DNA of 9,834 bases from NCBI GenBank assembly GCA_017461685.1, contig JAFTXF010000004.1:1-9834 (forward strand), in the 5' to 3' direction. Each line of letters begins with the position of its first letter. The stretch's first letter is position 1. This DNA comes from Lachnospiraceae bacterium. GTDB taxonomy: Bacteria > Bacillota > Clostridia > Lachnospirales > Lachnospiraceae. A model generated the notes under the pieces. It made no database searches. It saw only the letters and a list, made by a program, of their open reading frames with translations, and had not been told where the DNA came from. The position numbers and the translations under genes are program-made. Shown one piece after another: positions 1 to 7,273 of this stretch.

Positions 1-279
1 AAAAAGATGGGCGGCGTTGTTACCGTAGAGGGCAATGTTGCGATTATTGAAGGTATAGAGAGATATGAAGGTGCAGCCATGAGCGCACCGGATCTTCGTG
101 CGGGGGCAGCACTTGTGCTTGCAGCCCTGTCGGCAGACGGATTTTCTACTATTGACCAGATTCATTACGTAGAGAGAGGATATGAGGATTTTCCGGGCAA
201 ACTGGTTTCTTTGGGCGGTCATATCCGCAAGATTACAAATCCGGAAGAATTAAAGAAAGCGAAATTACGAGTTGTATAA
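1..279 (+). CDS. murA: UDP-N-acetylglucosamine 1-carboxyvinyltransferase, C-terminal fragment
   Basis: This is the 3' end of a gene whose start lies before the window; the reading frame is open from base 1 to the TAA at 277-279, about 92 codons. The visible protein matches the C-terminus of MurA, the cytoplasmic enzyme that transfers enolpyruvate from PEP to UDP-GlcNAc in the first committed step of peptidoglycan synthesis. Key marks are the DLRAGAALVLAAL segment and the following ERGYEDF segment, which correspond to the E. coli regions holding Arg371 and Arg397, and a final LVSLGGHIRKI strand. The PEP-binding cysteine loop is upstream and cannot be checked. metK starts 21 bases downstream with no terminator or promoter between, so the two are probably co-transcribed. 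MurA paralogues (MurA1/MurA2, MurZ) cannot be told apart from this fragment. Confidence 0.93.
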   Translation, partial: KKMGGVVTVEGNVAIIEGIERYEGAAMSAPDLRAGAALVLAALSADGFSTIDQIHYVERGYEDFPGKLVSLGGHIRKITNPEELKKAKLRVV

Positions 280-300
280 ACGAATATAAGAGAGGACATT

Positions 301-1491
301 ATGGAAAAGTTGTTATTTACTTCAGAGTCTGTGACAGAAGGACATCCGGATAAGATTTGCGATGCCGTTTCTGATGCAGTTTTAGATGCGCTTATGGCAC
401 AGGACCCGATGAGCCGTGTGGCTTGCGAGACCTGTGTTACTACTGATTTTTGTCTGGTAATGGGTGAGATTACTACCACCGCACAAATTGATACAGAGCA
501 GATTGTCAGAGATACGATTTGCGAGATTGGCTATGATAAGCCGGAACTTAAATTTGACGGCCATACCTGCCAGGTTAAGGTATTATTACACCAGCAGTCT
601 CCGGATATCGCTATGGGTGTTGATAAGGCCTTAGAGGCGAAGGAAAATCAGATGAGTGATGCAGAGCTGGAGGCTATCGGCGCAGGTGATCAGGGCATGA
701 TGTTTGGTTTTGCGACAGACGAGACCGAGGAATATATGCCATATCCTATTTCCCTGGCACACAAGCTTACCCTGAAGCTTACCGAGGTTCGTAAAGATGG
801 CACATTGCCTTATTTACGTCCTGACGGCAAGAGCCAGGTGTCAGTACAGTATGATGAGACTGGCAAGCCGGTACGTTTAGAAGCAGTGGTATTGTCCACC
901 CAGCATGATGAGAACGTGACACAGGAACAGATTCACGCAGATATTAAGAAGTATGTTTTTGATGAAGTTTTGCCTGCAGAATTAATCGATGCAGACACCA
1001 GATTTTATATCAATCCGACAGGCCGTTTCGTAATCGGCGGACCTCACGGTGACAGCGGTTTGACCGGCCGTAAGATTATCGTAGACACCTATGGCGGCTA
1101 TGCACGTCACGGCGGCGGTGCGTTCTCCGGTAAAGACTGCACCAAGGTAGACAGAAGCGCTGCATATGCAGCCAGATATGTTGCTAAGAATATCGTAGCA
1201 GCAGGTCTTGCCAAAAAGTGTGAGATTCAGTTGTCTTATGCCATCGGTGTGGCACGTCCTACCTCTATCATGGTAGACACCTTCGGTACCGGTGTACTGT
1301 CTGACGAGCAGTTAGTTGAAATTATCCGCAAGGAATTTGACTTAAGACCTGCCGGCATTATCAAGATGCTGGACTTACGCAGACCTATTTACAAAGCAAC
1401 AGCTGCATACGGACATTTCGGTCGCAATGACCTGAACCTCCCATGGGAGAAGCTGGACAAGGTAGACGTACTGAAAGCATATTTAAACTAA
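301..1491 (+). CDS. metK: S-adenosylmethionine synthase (methionine adenosyltransferase)
   Basis: A complete 396-residue protein, the usual length for bacterial MetK. The enzyme makes S-adenosylmethionine from methionine and ATP in the cytoplasm, supplying methyl groups to enzymes such as the RNA methyltransferase encoded downstream. Diagnostic motifs are GHPDKICD (residues 14-21, N-terminal ATP/metal site), GAGDQGMMFGFA (127-138, the family signature) and GGPHGDSGLTGRKIIVDTYGG (246-266) leading into GGGAFSGKD (271-279), the phosphate-binding loop. The residue after GGGAFSGKD is Cys rather than the common Pro, a mild variation. The ATG at 301 follows AGAGAGGA at 289-296, a good ribosome binding site. 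The 21-base gap after murA is too short for a SAM riboswitch, so any SAM control would have to act upstream of murA or elsewhere. No terminator is evident directly after the stop. Confidence 0.98.
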   Translation: MEKLLFTSESVTEGHPDKICDAVSDAVLDALMAQDPMSRVACETCVTTDFCLVMGEITTTAQIDTEQIVRDTICEIGYDKPELKFDGHTCQVKVLLHQQSPDIAMGVDKALEAKENQMSDAELEAIGAGDQGMMFGFATDETEEYMPYPISLAHKLTLKLTEVRKDGTLPYLRPDGKSQVSVQYDETGKPVRLEAVVLSTQHDENVTQEQIHADIKKYVFDEVLPAELIDADTRFYINPTGRFVIGGPHGDSGLTGRKIIVDTYGGYARHGGGAFSGKDCTKVDRSAAYAARYVAKNIVAAGLAKKCEIQLSYAIGVARPTSIMVDTFGTGVLSDEQLVEIIRKEFDLRPAGIIKMLDLRRPIYKATAAYGHFGRNDLNLPWEKLDKVDVLKAYLN

Positions 1492-1547
1492 AATTATTCA
1501 AACACGTATAAACAAAAAAGATTAAGAATTTAGAAGATGATACAGAG

Positions 1548-1742
1548 ATGCTGTTATTGATGGCACCTTATTTGAATTCCGCTCACGGAAAATATTTTTC
1601 TGGAGAAAAATCTGTGCCAACTGCTCCGTAAAAACCGTGAAGTAACGGCTTCGCGGTTTTAGGAGCTGACTTGGCCGGCTTTTTCGGAAGAAAAGATATT
1701 TTCCGTGAGCGGAATGAAAATAGGTACCAGCAGTGACAGCAT
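1548..1742. repeat. ~195-bp imperfect palindromic element between metK and dnaE
   Basis: The two halves of this stretch are reverse complements around an axis near 1645. A perfect 20-bp arm (ATTCCGCTCACGGAAAATAT at 1576-1595) is matched at 1696-1715. Outside it, 1548-1570 pairs imperfectly with 1720-1742 (shared ATGCTGT and ACCT blocks). Inside, GCCAA 1616-1620 pairs with 1671-1675, GCTCC 1623-1627 with 1662-1666, and AAAACCGTGAAG 1631-1642 with CTTCGCGGTTTT 1649-1660 around a 6-nt loop. In the innermost stem the single imperfection is a U-G pair in + strand RNA but an A-C clash in the opposite strand. It carries no protein-coding signal. It ends about 9 bases before the dnaE ribosome binding site. 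It may be a non-autonomous mobile palindrome or a structured dnaE leader. Confidence 0.85.
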
Positions 1743-1762
1743 TTTTGATAGGAGAAAACACC

Positions 1763-3427
1763 ATGGCATTTACGCATTTGCATGTGCACACGGAGTACAG
1801 CCTTTTGGATGGCTCCAACAAAATAAAAGAATACGTCAAACGTGTCAAAGAGCTGGGCATGAACAGTGCAGCCATTACAGACCACGGTGTTATGTACGGT
1901 GTCATTGACTTCTACAGAGCCTGCAAAGAAGTGGGTATCCGGCCGGTAATCGGCTGCGAGGTCTATGTAGCGCCTAATTCCCGCTTTGACAAAGAACTGA
2001 CCGGCGGAGAAGACCGATATTATCATCTGGTACTTTTGGCAGAGAACAATACCGGTTACCAAAATCTCATGAAGATTGTATCCAAGGGTTTTACAGAAGG
2101 CTATTACTACAAACCCCGTGTAGATATGGAAGTACTGAATCAGTATCACGAAGGCATCATTGCGCTTTCCGCCTGTCTGGCAGGTGAGGTTCAGCGTTAT
2201 ATTGCCAAGGGGCTTTATGATGAAGCAATTAAGAGCGCGCTGAAATACAGAGATTGCTTTGGTGACGGCAATTATTTTCTGGAATTACAGGATCACGGCA
2301 TACCGGAGCAGCGTATGGTAAATCACCAGCTTTTTCGTATGAGCAAAGAATTGAATATACCGTTAGTGGCTACCAATGACGTACATTATACCTATGCAGA
2401 GGATGTGGAGTCTCACGATATTTTGCTCTGTCTGCAGACCGGCAAGAAGCTGGCTGACGAGGACAGAATGCGCTACGAGGGCGGCCAGTACTATGTGAAG
2501 AGTGAAGAGGAAATGCGTAAGCTTTTTTCCTATGTGCCGGAGGCTTTGGACAATACCCAGCGTATTGCGGACCGCTGTCATGTAGACATTGAATTTGGTG
2601 TAACCAAATTGCCGCACTTTGAAGTGCCGGAGGGCTTTACTCCTTGGACCTATTTAAATCATTTGTGCTTTACAGGACTTCATGAGCGTTACGGCGAGGA
2701 CGAAAATCAGCCTGCAGGCAATACCGGACAAACCTTAAAAGAACGCTTGGACTACGAGCTTTCCGTTATCAAGCGCATGGGCTATGTAGATTATTTTTTG
2801 ATTGTGTGGGATTTTATCAATTATGCCAAAAAGAACGGCATTGCAGTAGGCCCGGGACGAGGCTCTGCTGCCGGTTCTATCGTGTCATATTGTTTGCATA
2901 TTACAGATATTGACCCGATCAGGTACAGCCTGCTTTTTGAGCGTTTCTTAAATCCGGAGCGTGTATCCATGCCTGATATTGATATCGACTTCTGCTTCGA
3001 AAGACGCCAGGAGGTTATTGATTATGTAGGCAGAAAATACGGCGCCGAGAAGGTAGTACAGATTGTGACCTTCGGTACCCTGCAGGCCAAGGGTGTCATC
3101 AGGGACGTGGCCCGTGTTATGGACCTGCCTTATGCCTATGCGGACGCGCTGGCTAAGCAGATTCCGAAGGAATTAAATATTACGTTAGACAGTGCATTGA
3201 AGATGAATCCGGAGCTGCGCGCCCAATACGAGAGCGACGAGCAGGTGCGTTACCTGATAGATATGTGTAAGCGACTGGAGGGGCTTCCGAGACATGCCTC
3301 CATGCATGCGGCCGGTGTGGTAATCTGCCCGAGTGAGGCGGATGATTTTGTACCGCTGTCCAGAGGCAGTGACGGTTCTATTACCACTCAGTTTACCATG
3401 ACTACGTTAGAAGAGCTGGGCTTTTGA
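1763..3427 (+). CDS. dnaE: DNA polymerase III alpha subunit DnaE, N-terminal part (gene split by frameshift)
   Basis: 554 residues covering the first half of DnaE, the C-family replicative polymerase; in Firmicutes it works beside PolC. The start is the ATG at 1763, giving MAFTHLHVHTEYSLLDG, behind GGAG at 1751-1754; an in-frame ATG at 1733 lies inside the palindrome and lacks a site. The PHP domain keeps its metal-ligand motifs (H7-V-H9, T39-D-H41, GCE at 64-66, NDVH at 205-208). The polymerase core shows GPGRGS (363-368) and the PDIDIDF motif with the first two catalytic aspartates, D405 and D407. Reading ends at TGA 3425-3427, exactly where homologues continue into LKMDFLGLR. The continuation is in the -1 frame from 3424. 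A missing T in the run at 3422-3425 would explain it. As read, this product lacks the third catalytic aspartate, the rest of the fingers, and the clamp-binding and OB parts. Confidence 0.93.
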   Translation: MAFTHLHVHTEYSLLDGSNKIKEYVKRVKELGMNSAAITDHGVMYGVIDFYRACKEVGIRPVIGCEVYVAPNSRFDKELTGGEDRYYHLVLLAENNTGYQNLMKIVSKGFTEGYYYKPRVDMEVLNQYHEGIIALSACLAGEVQRYIAKGLYDEAIKSALKYRDCFGDGNYFLELQDHGIPEQRMVNHQLFRMSKELNIPLVATNDVHYTYAEDVESHDILLCLQTGKKLADEDRMRYEGGQYYVKSEEEMRKLFSYVPEALDNTQRIADRCHVDIEFGVTKLPHFEVPEGFTPWTYLNHLCFTGLHERYGEDENQPAGNTGQTLKERLDYELSVIKRMGYVDYFLIVWDFINYAKKNGIAVGPGRGSAAGSIVSYCLHITDIDPIRYSLLFERFLNPERVSMPDIDIDFCFERRQEVIDYVGRKYGAEKVVQIVTFGTLQAKGVIRDVARVMDLPYAYADALAKQIPKELNITLDSALKMNPELRAQYESDEQVRYLIDMCKRLEGLPRHASMHAAGVVICPSEADDFVPLSRGSDGSITTQFTMTTLEELGF

Positions 3428-5235
3428 AGATGGACTTTTTGGGTCTTCGAACGCTGACTGTGATCCAAAAGGCCGTGGACCTGATTCGGGAGAGCACCGG
3501 GGAAACCTTGAATATGAGCGCCATTGATTATGACGATAAGGCGGTATTAAATTATATCGGAACCGGCAAGACGGAGGGCGTATTCCAGTTAGAAAGTGCC
3601 GGTATGAAGAGCTTTATGAAGGAATTGAGACCGGAAAATCTGGAAGATATTATTGCCGGCGTATCCCTTTACCGTCCGGGACCGATGGATTTTATCCCAC
3701 AGTATGTAAAGGGCAAAAACAGCGGTGAGGAAGTAACCTATCTGTGCCCGCAGCTGGAGCCGATTTTATCGCCGACCTATGGCTGTATCGTGTACCAGGA
3801 GCAGGTTATGCAGATTGTGCGTGACCTGGGCGGCTATTCTTTGGGCAGAAGCGACCTGGTGCGCCGTGCCATGAGTAAGAAAAAGCAGTCCGTTATGGAG
3901 AAGGAACGTGCTAACTTTGTGTACGGTAATGCCGAAGAAGGCGTGCCGGGATGTGTGGCCAACGGTATTGAGGAAGGCGTAGCAGGTAAAATTTACGACA
4001 ATATGATGGATTTTGCCAAATATGCTTTTAACAAATCCCATGCGGCCTGTTATGCAGTGGTAGCATACCAGACAGCTTATTTGAAATATTATTATCCGGT
4101 GCAGTTTATGGCAGCCCTTTTAACCAGCGTTATCGATAATCCGGGCAAGGTTGCCGAGTATATTGTATGCTGCCGGAATATGGGGATTGAGATTTTGCCT
4201 CCGGACGTAAATACCAGCAGCAAAGAATTCGGTGTGTCCGGCAATGCAGTCCGTTATGCACTGCTTGCGATCAAAAGTGTAGGCAGGCCGACCATTGAGT
4301 ATATATGTAAGGAAAGAGATGAGCACGGTCCGTACAAATCCATTCAGGATTTCCTGACCAGAGTGCAGAACGGTGACTGTAATAAGCGTGCCATAGAGCA
4401 TTTTATTAAGGCAGGTGCGTTAGACTGTCTGGGCGGCACCCGCAAGCAGTTTATGTACGTATATGTGCCGATTATGGACAGACTTGCCAGCGGCAAGAAA
4501 AATCATATTGCCGGTCAGATGTCTCTTCTGGATTTACTCAGCGAAGAGGACAAGGAAGAGTACGAAATCACCCTGCCGGATGTGGGCGAATACACCAAGG
4601 AAGAAATGCTCACCATGGAAAAAGAGGTGCTGGGTATTTACATCAGCGGCCATCCGTTAGAAAGCTACTTGAATACCTGGAAAAATAACATCACAGCCAC
4701 CACCGCAGACTTTGTACTGGATGAGGAGACCGGCAAGGTCAATGTAGAGGATGATTCCATACAAACCATTGGCGGTATGATTAACAGCAAAACCGTCAAG
4801 TATACCAAAAATGATAAAGTAATGGCATTTTTGGAAATTGAAGATTTGTATGGTACTGTAGAGGTAGTAGTATTTCCAAAGGATTATGAGCGCAACAGCC
4901 AGCTGCTTGTAGAGGATGCCAAGGTGTTTGTAAGAGGACGTGTGTCTCTGGAAGATGATAAAAACGGCAAGCTGATTTGTGAAAAAATGGTATCCTTTGA
5001 TGAAATCGGCCGCAAGCTTTGGATTCGTTTTGACACCATGGCAGAGTACAGCAAGGCCAGTGCAGAGCTGTTCCCTATTTTACAGGAAAGTGAAGGCCGC
5101 GACCAGATTGTAATATACATTGCAGAGACCAAGCAGAAAAAAATATTGCCAAAGGAATACAATATAAAGGCGGATGACCTGCTTTTAGAAAAATTATTCG
5201 AAAAATTTGGTAAAAACAATATAAAGCTGGTATAA
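3424..5235 (+). CDS. dnaE: DNA polymerase III alpha subunit DnaE, C-terminal part (gene split by frameshift)
   Basis: 603 codons continuing DnaE in the -1 frame. The first possible start is the TTG at 3424 (overlapping the previous stop as TTGA), then ATG at 3430; neither has a convincing ribosome binding site. The fourth residue, in MKMDFLGLR, is the third catalytic aspartate (E. coli Asp555). Next come the fingers (FQLESAGMKSFM, SLYRPGPMDFIPQYV, IVYQEQVMQI, NKSHAACYAVVAYQTAYLK), a helix-hairpin-helix region (about 303-335), a candidate beta-clamp-binding motif QMSLLDLL (365-372), and an OB-fold (about 447-528). Joined to the upstream part, the protein is about 1,157 residues, a normal DnaE length, and no other lesion is seen. 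There are no intein motifs at the break. It could be an assembly error, a real mutation or, less likely, recoding or a two-part enzyme. pfkA follows after 119 bases. Confidence 0.93.
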   Translation: MKMDFLGLRTLTVIQKAVDLIRESTGETLNMSAIDYDDKAVLNYIGTGKTEGVFQLESAGMKSFMKELRPENLEDIIAGVSLYRPGPMDFIPQYVKGKNSGEEVTYLCPQLEPILSPTYGCIVYQEQVMQIVRDLGGYSLGRSDLVRRAMSKKKQSVMEKERANFVYGNAEEGVPGCVANGIEEGVAGKIYDNMMDFAKYAFNKSHAACYAVVAYQTAYLKYYYPVQFMAALLTSVIDNPGKVAEYIVCCRNMGIEILPPDVNTSSKEFGVSGNAVRYALLAIKSVGRPTIEYICKERDEHGPYKSIQDFLTRVQNGDCNKRAIEHFIKAGALDCLGGTRKQFMYVYVPIMDRLASGKKNHIAGQMSLLDLLSEEDKEEYEITLPDVGEYTKEEMLTMEKEVLGIYISGHPLESYLNTWKNNITATTADFVLDEETGKVNVEDDSIQTIGGMINSKTVKYTKNDKVMAFLEIEDLYGTVEVVVFPKDYERNSQLLVEDAKVFVRGRVSLEDDKNGKLICEKMVSFDEIGRKLWIRFDTMAEYSKASAELFPILQESEGRDQIVIYIAETKQKKILPKEYNIKADDLLLEKLFEKFGKNNIKLV

Positions 5236-5289
5236 AACCATTGCAATCCAGACCAAAAAGTATTAAACTACTAGGGAATTGTTATTTAT

Positions 5290-5317
5290 TTCACATATGA
5301 AAAACGATTATTATATT
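5290..5317 (+). promoter_or_regulatory. Possible sigma-A promoter before pfkA
   Basis: TTCACA at 5290-5295 matches five of six bases of the -35 consensus and TATATT at 5312-5317 is a reasonable -10, with a 16-base spacer, in an AT-rich 119-base gap. pfkA may also be read from upstream through dnaE, since no terminator is visible after 5235. Confidence 0.4.
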
Positions 5318-5354
5318 AATAATACAGACTTATAAAGAAAGAGAAGGATGAAAT

Positions 5355-6329
5355 ATGGCAAAGGAAATTAAAACAATTGGCGTATTAACAAGTGGCGGCG
5401 ATGCTCCGGGCATGAATGCCGCAATCCGCGCAGTCGTTCGAAAGGGACTTGCCAGAGGCGTGAAGGTGATGGGTATCCACAGAGGATATCATGGTCTTTT
5501 AAATGAAGAAATCGTAGAAATGAATTCCAGAAGCGTATCTGAGATTATTCAGAAGGGTGGTACGATTTTGGGTACTGCCAGATGTAATGAATTCAAGGAA
5601 CTGGAAGGACAGCAGAGAGGTGCAGAGATTTGCCGTAAGTATGGCATTGACGGTATGATTGTTATTGGTGGTGACGGTTCCTATAGAGGTGCCCAGAAGC
5701 TTTCTCATCAGGGCATTAATACCATTGGTATTCCGGGTACTATCGACTTGGATATTGCTTCTACGGAATATACCATCGGTTTTGACACCGCGATTAATAC
5801 GGCAATGGATGCCATTGACAAGATTCGAGATACCTCCTCTTCTCATGAAAGATGTTCTATTATTGAGGTTATGGGCAGACATGCAGGCTATATTGCATTA
5901 TGGTGCGGTGTGGCCAATGGCGCGGAAGATATTCTGATTCCGGAAAAGTATGATTATAATGAGCAGGAGATTATTAACAATATTATTGCAAACCGTAAAA
6001 AGGGCAAAAAGCATCACCTGATTATTAATGCTGAGGGTATCGGACATTCTATCTCTATGGCCCGCAGAATCGAAGCTGCAACAGGTATTGAGACCAGAGC
6101 AACCATTCTGGGTCACATGCAGCGTGGTGGACGTCCTACCTGTAAAGACCGTTACTATGCTTCCATGATGGGTGCTTATGCAACGGATATTCTGATTGAA
6201 GGCAAGACTAACCGTGTAATCGGTGTACAGAAGGGTGAAATCGTAGACATTGATATTGACCAGGCACTGGCTATGTCTAAGAGCGTGAGCGAATATCAGT
6301 TTGAAGTTAGTAGGATTTTAGGTCGTTAA
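5355..6329 (+). CDS. pfkA: ATP-dependent 6-phosphofructokinase
   Basis: A complete 324-residue protein of normal PfkA length. It phosphorylates fructose 6-phosphate to fructose 1,6-bisphosphate, the committed step of glycolysis. GVLTSGGDAPGMNAAIR (residues 9-25) is the N-terminal nucleotide-binding signature. GGDGS (105-109) has Gly where PPi-dependent enzymes carry Asp, and IPGTID (126-131) has Gly where they carry Lys, so ATP is the expected donor. The catalytic region reads TIDLD (129-133) instead of the textbook TIDND: both aspartates remain, but Asn is replaced by Leu. MGRHAGYIA and the later GHMQRGGRPTCKDR are the sugar-phosphate-binding signatures. The ATG at 5355 follows AGAAGGA at 5342-5348. 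The next gene begins 11 bases after the stop, which suggests co-transcription. Neighbouring dnaE and pfkA genes also occur in other Firmicutes, such as Bacillus. Confidence 0.97.
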   Translation: MAKEIKTIGVLTSGGDAPGMNAAIRAVVRKGLARGVKVMGIHRGYHGLLNEEIVEMNSRSVSEIIQKGGTILGTARCNEFKELEGQQRGAEICRKYGIDGMIVIGGDGSYRGAQKLSHQGINTIGIPGTIDLDIASTEYTIGFDTAINTAMDAIDKIRDTSSSHERCSIIEVMGRHAGYIALWCGVANGAEDILIPEKYDYNEQEIINNIIANRKKGKKHHLIINAEGIGHSISMARRIEAATGIETRATILGHMQRGGRPTCKDRYYASMMGAYATDILIEGKTNRVIGVQKGEIVDIDIDQALAMSKSVSEYQFEVSRILGR

Positions 6330-6340
6330 TTAGGTGTATT

Positions 6341-7126
6341 ATGATTACAAGTATTTCCAACCCACAGGTAAAGCAGGTATGTGCTTACGTACAGAAGGCC
6401 AGGGAACGCCGCAAAGACGGTATTTTTGTGGTAGAAGGGGCCAAGATGTTTGAGGAGGCGCCTGCAGATTGGATTTATAAGGTATACGTGACACAGACCT
6501 TTTGCGACAGGCATATAACGGATGACATTTATGAGAAGCTGACACAGACCGGGTATGAGTTGGTCAGTGAGGAGGTTTTCTTAAAGATGTCTGATACCAA
6601 GACCCCGCAAGGGGTTTTGTGCCTTGTAAGAAGTCCACGATATACTTTAGAGGACTTGCTTAGGCAAAAGCAGGGCATATTTGTGGTTTTGGAGGATTTA
6701 CAGGACCCGGGAAATCTGGGTACCATTATCCGTACCGGGGAAGGTGCCGGTATTGCCGGTGTGATTATGACCAGGGATACGGTGGATATCTTTAATCCCA
6801 AGACCATCCGTGCTACCATGGGCAGTGTGTACAGGGTGCCGTTCGTGTATGTGCAGGATATTGCCGAGGCGATTCTTAAGCTGCAGCAATCTCAAATTAC
6901 GGTGTATGCGGCACATTTAAAAGGAAAAGCATATTACGATGCTTTTGACTATACCGCAGGAAGTGCTTTCCTGATTGGTAATGAAGGCAATGGACTAAAA
7001 GAAACCACAGCCGATTTGGCTGATACCTATGTGAAAATTCCGATGGCAGGGCAGGTAGAAAGCCTGAATGCCGGGGTTGCAGCTACACTATTTATGTACG
7101 AGGCTGCCAGACAAAGAGGATTTTAA
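6341..7126 (+). CDS. SpoU/TrmH-family RNA 2'-O-methyltransferase (RlmB-like, YsgA-type)
   Basis: 261 residues, typical of the two-domain SpoU methyltransferases that transfer a methyl group from SAM to a ribose 2'-OH in rRNA or tRNA. An N-terminal substrate-binding domain (about 1-100, with FVVEGAKMFEEA at 28-39 and SDTKTPQGVLCLV near 84-96) precedes a SPOUT catalytic domain. The three SPOUT motifs are present: LEDLQDPGNLGTIIRT (about 116-131), AFLIGNEGNGL (about 209-219), and IPMAGQVESLNAGVAATLFMYEAARQR (towards the C-terminus), the last two forming the trefoil-knot SAM site. The ATG at 6341 has only a modest site, AGGTG at 6332-6336, and lies 11 bases after pfkA, so it is probably expressed with it. 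The exact RNA target cannot be inferred; annotation as RlmB, TrmH or 23S rRNA methyltransferase would all be plausible. Confidence 0.93.
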   Translation: MITSISNPQVKQVCAYVQKARERRKDGIFVVEGAKMFEEAPADWIYKVYVTQTFCDRHITDDIYEKLTQTGYELVSEEVFLKMSDTKTPQGVLCLVRSPRYTLEDLLRQKQGIFVVLEDLQDPGNLGTIIRTGEGAGIAGVIMTRDTVDIFNPKTIRATMGSVYRVPFVYVQDIAEAILKLQQSQITVYAAHLKGKAYYDAFDYTAGSAFLIGNEGNGLKETTADLADTYVKIPMAGQVESLNAGVAATLFMYEAARQRGF

Positions 7127-7273
7127 CGATAGGATTAGGAGTGTGGGAGCAGTTTGCTGTGAAACAATCCGTAAGCACTTTTGATACCCGAATCACATTA
7201 GGAGTAAGGGAAGGACCGCAAGAACGTGAGAGGAAGAACGGGCTCAAAGGATGATGACATTTAGGAGGTAAGT
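7127..7273. other. 147-base gap before proC with short direct repeats and a weak possible small ORF
   Basis: The gap is purine-rich on the + strand. ATTAGGAGT occurs at 7134-7142 and again at 7197-7205, 63 bases apart. An open frame of 37 codons runs from GTG 7141 to TGA 7252-7254 and is rich in Arg, Lys and Glu, but it has no recognisable family and only a poorly spaced AGGA before it. No clear promoter or terminator was found. The proC ribosome binding site, AGGAGG at 7263-7268, is at its right end. It may be the remnant of an intergenic repeat or a leader sequence. Confidence 0.35.

Noticed and set aside
280..300. SAM riboswitch controlling metK
   Set aside because: Only 21 bases separate murA and metK, too few for any SAM riboswitch class.
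1631..1660. Inner hairpin of the palindrome as the metK terminator
   Set aside because: The following T-run is only the stem's own TTTT and the hairpin sits inside a larger palindrome; it could slow or stop polymerase but is not a clean terminator.
1733..1762. Upstream ATG at 1733 as the dnaE start
   Set aside because: It lies within the palindrome, has no ribosome binding site and adds ten residues ahead of the conserved MAFTHLHVHTEYSLLDG start.
1522..2149. Long open frames on the - strand opposite dnaE, and similar ones opposite other genes
   Set aside because: They overlap clear + strand genes or the palindrome, lack family motifs and ribosome binding sites, and read as low-complexity shadows.
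3418..3430. Programmed -1 ribosomal frameshift in dnaE
   Set aside because: The site GGC TTT TGA does not fit X XXY YYZ, re-pairing of Phe tRNA on CUU would mismatch at the first base, and no stimulatory hairpin stands out directly downstream. A four-T run is also short for transcriptional slippage.
3424..3440. Split intein at the dnaE break, as in cyanobacteria
   Set aside because: No intein sequence lies on either side, and the family sequence resumes with no residue lost.
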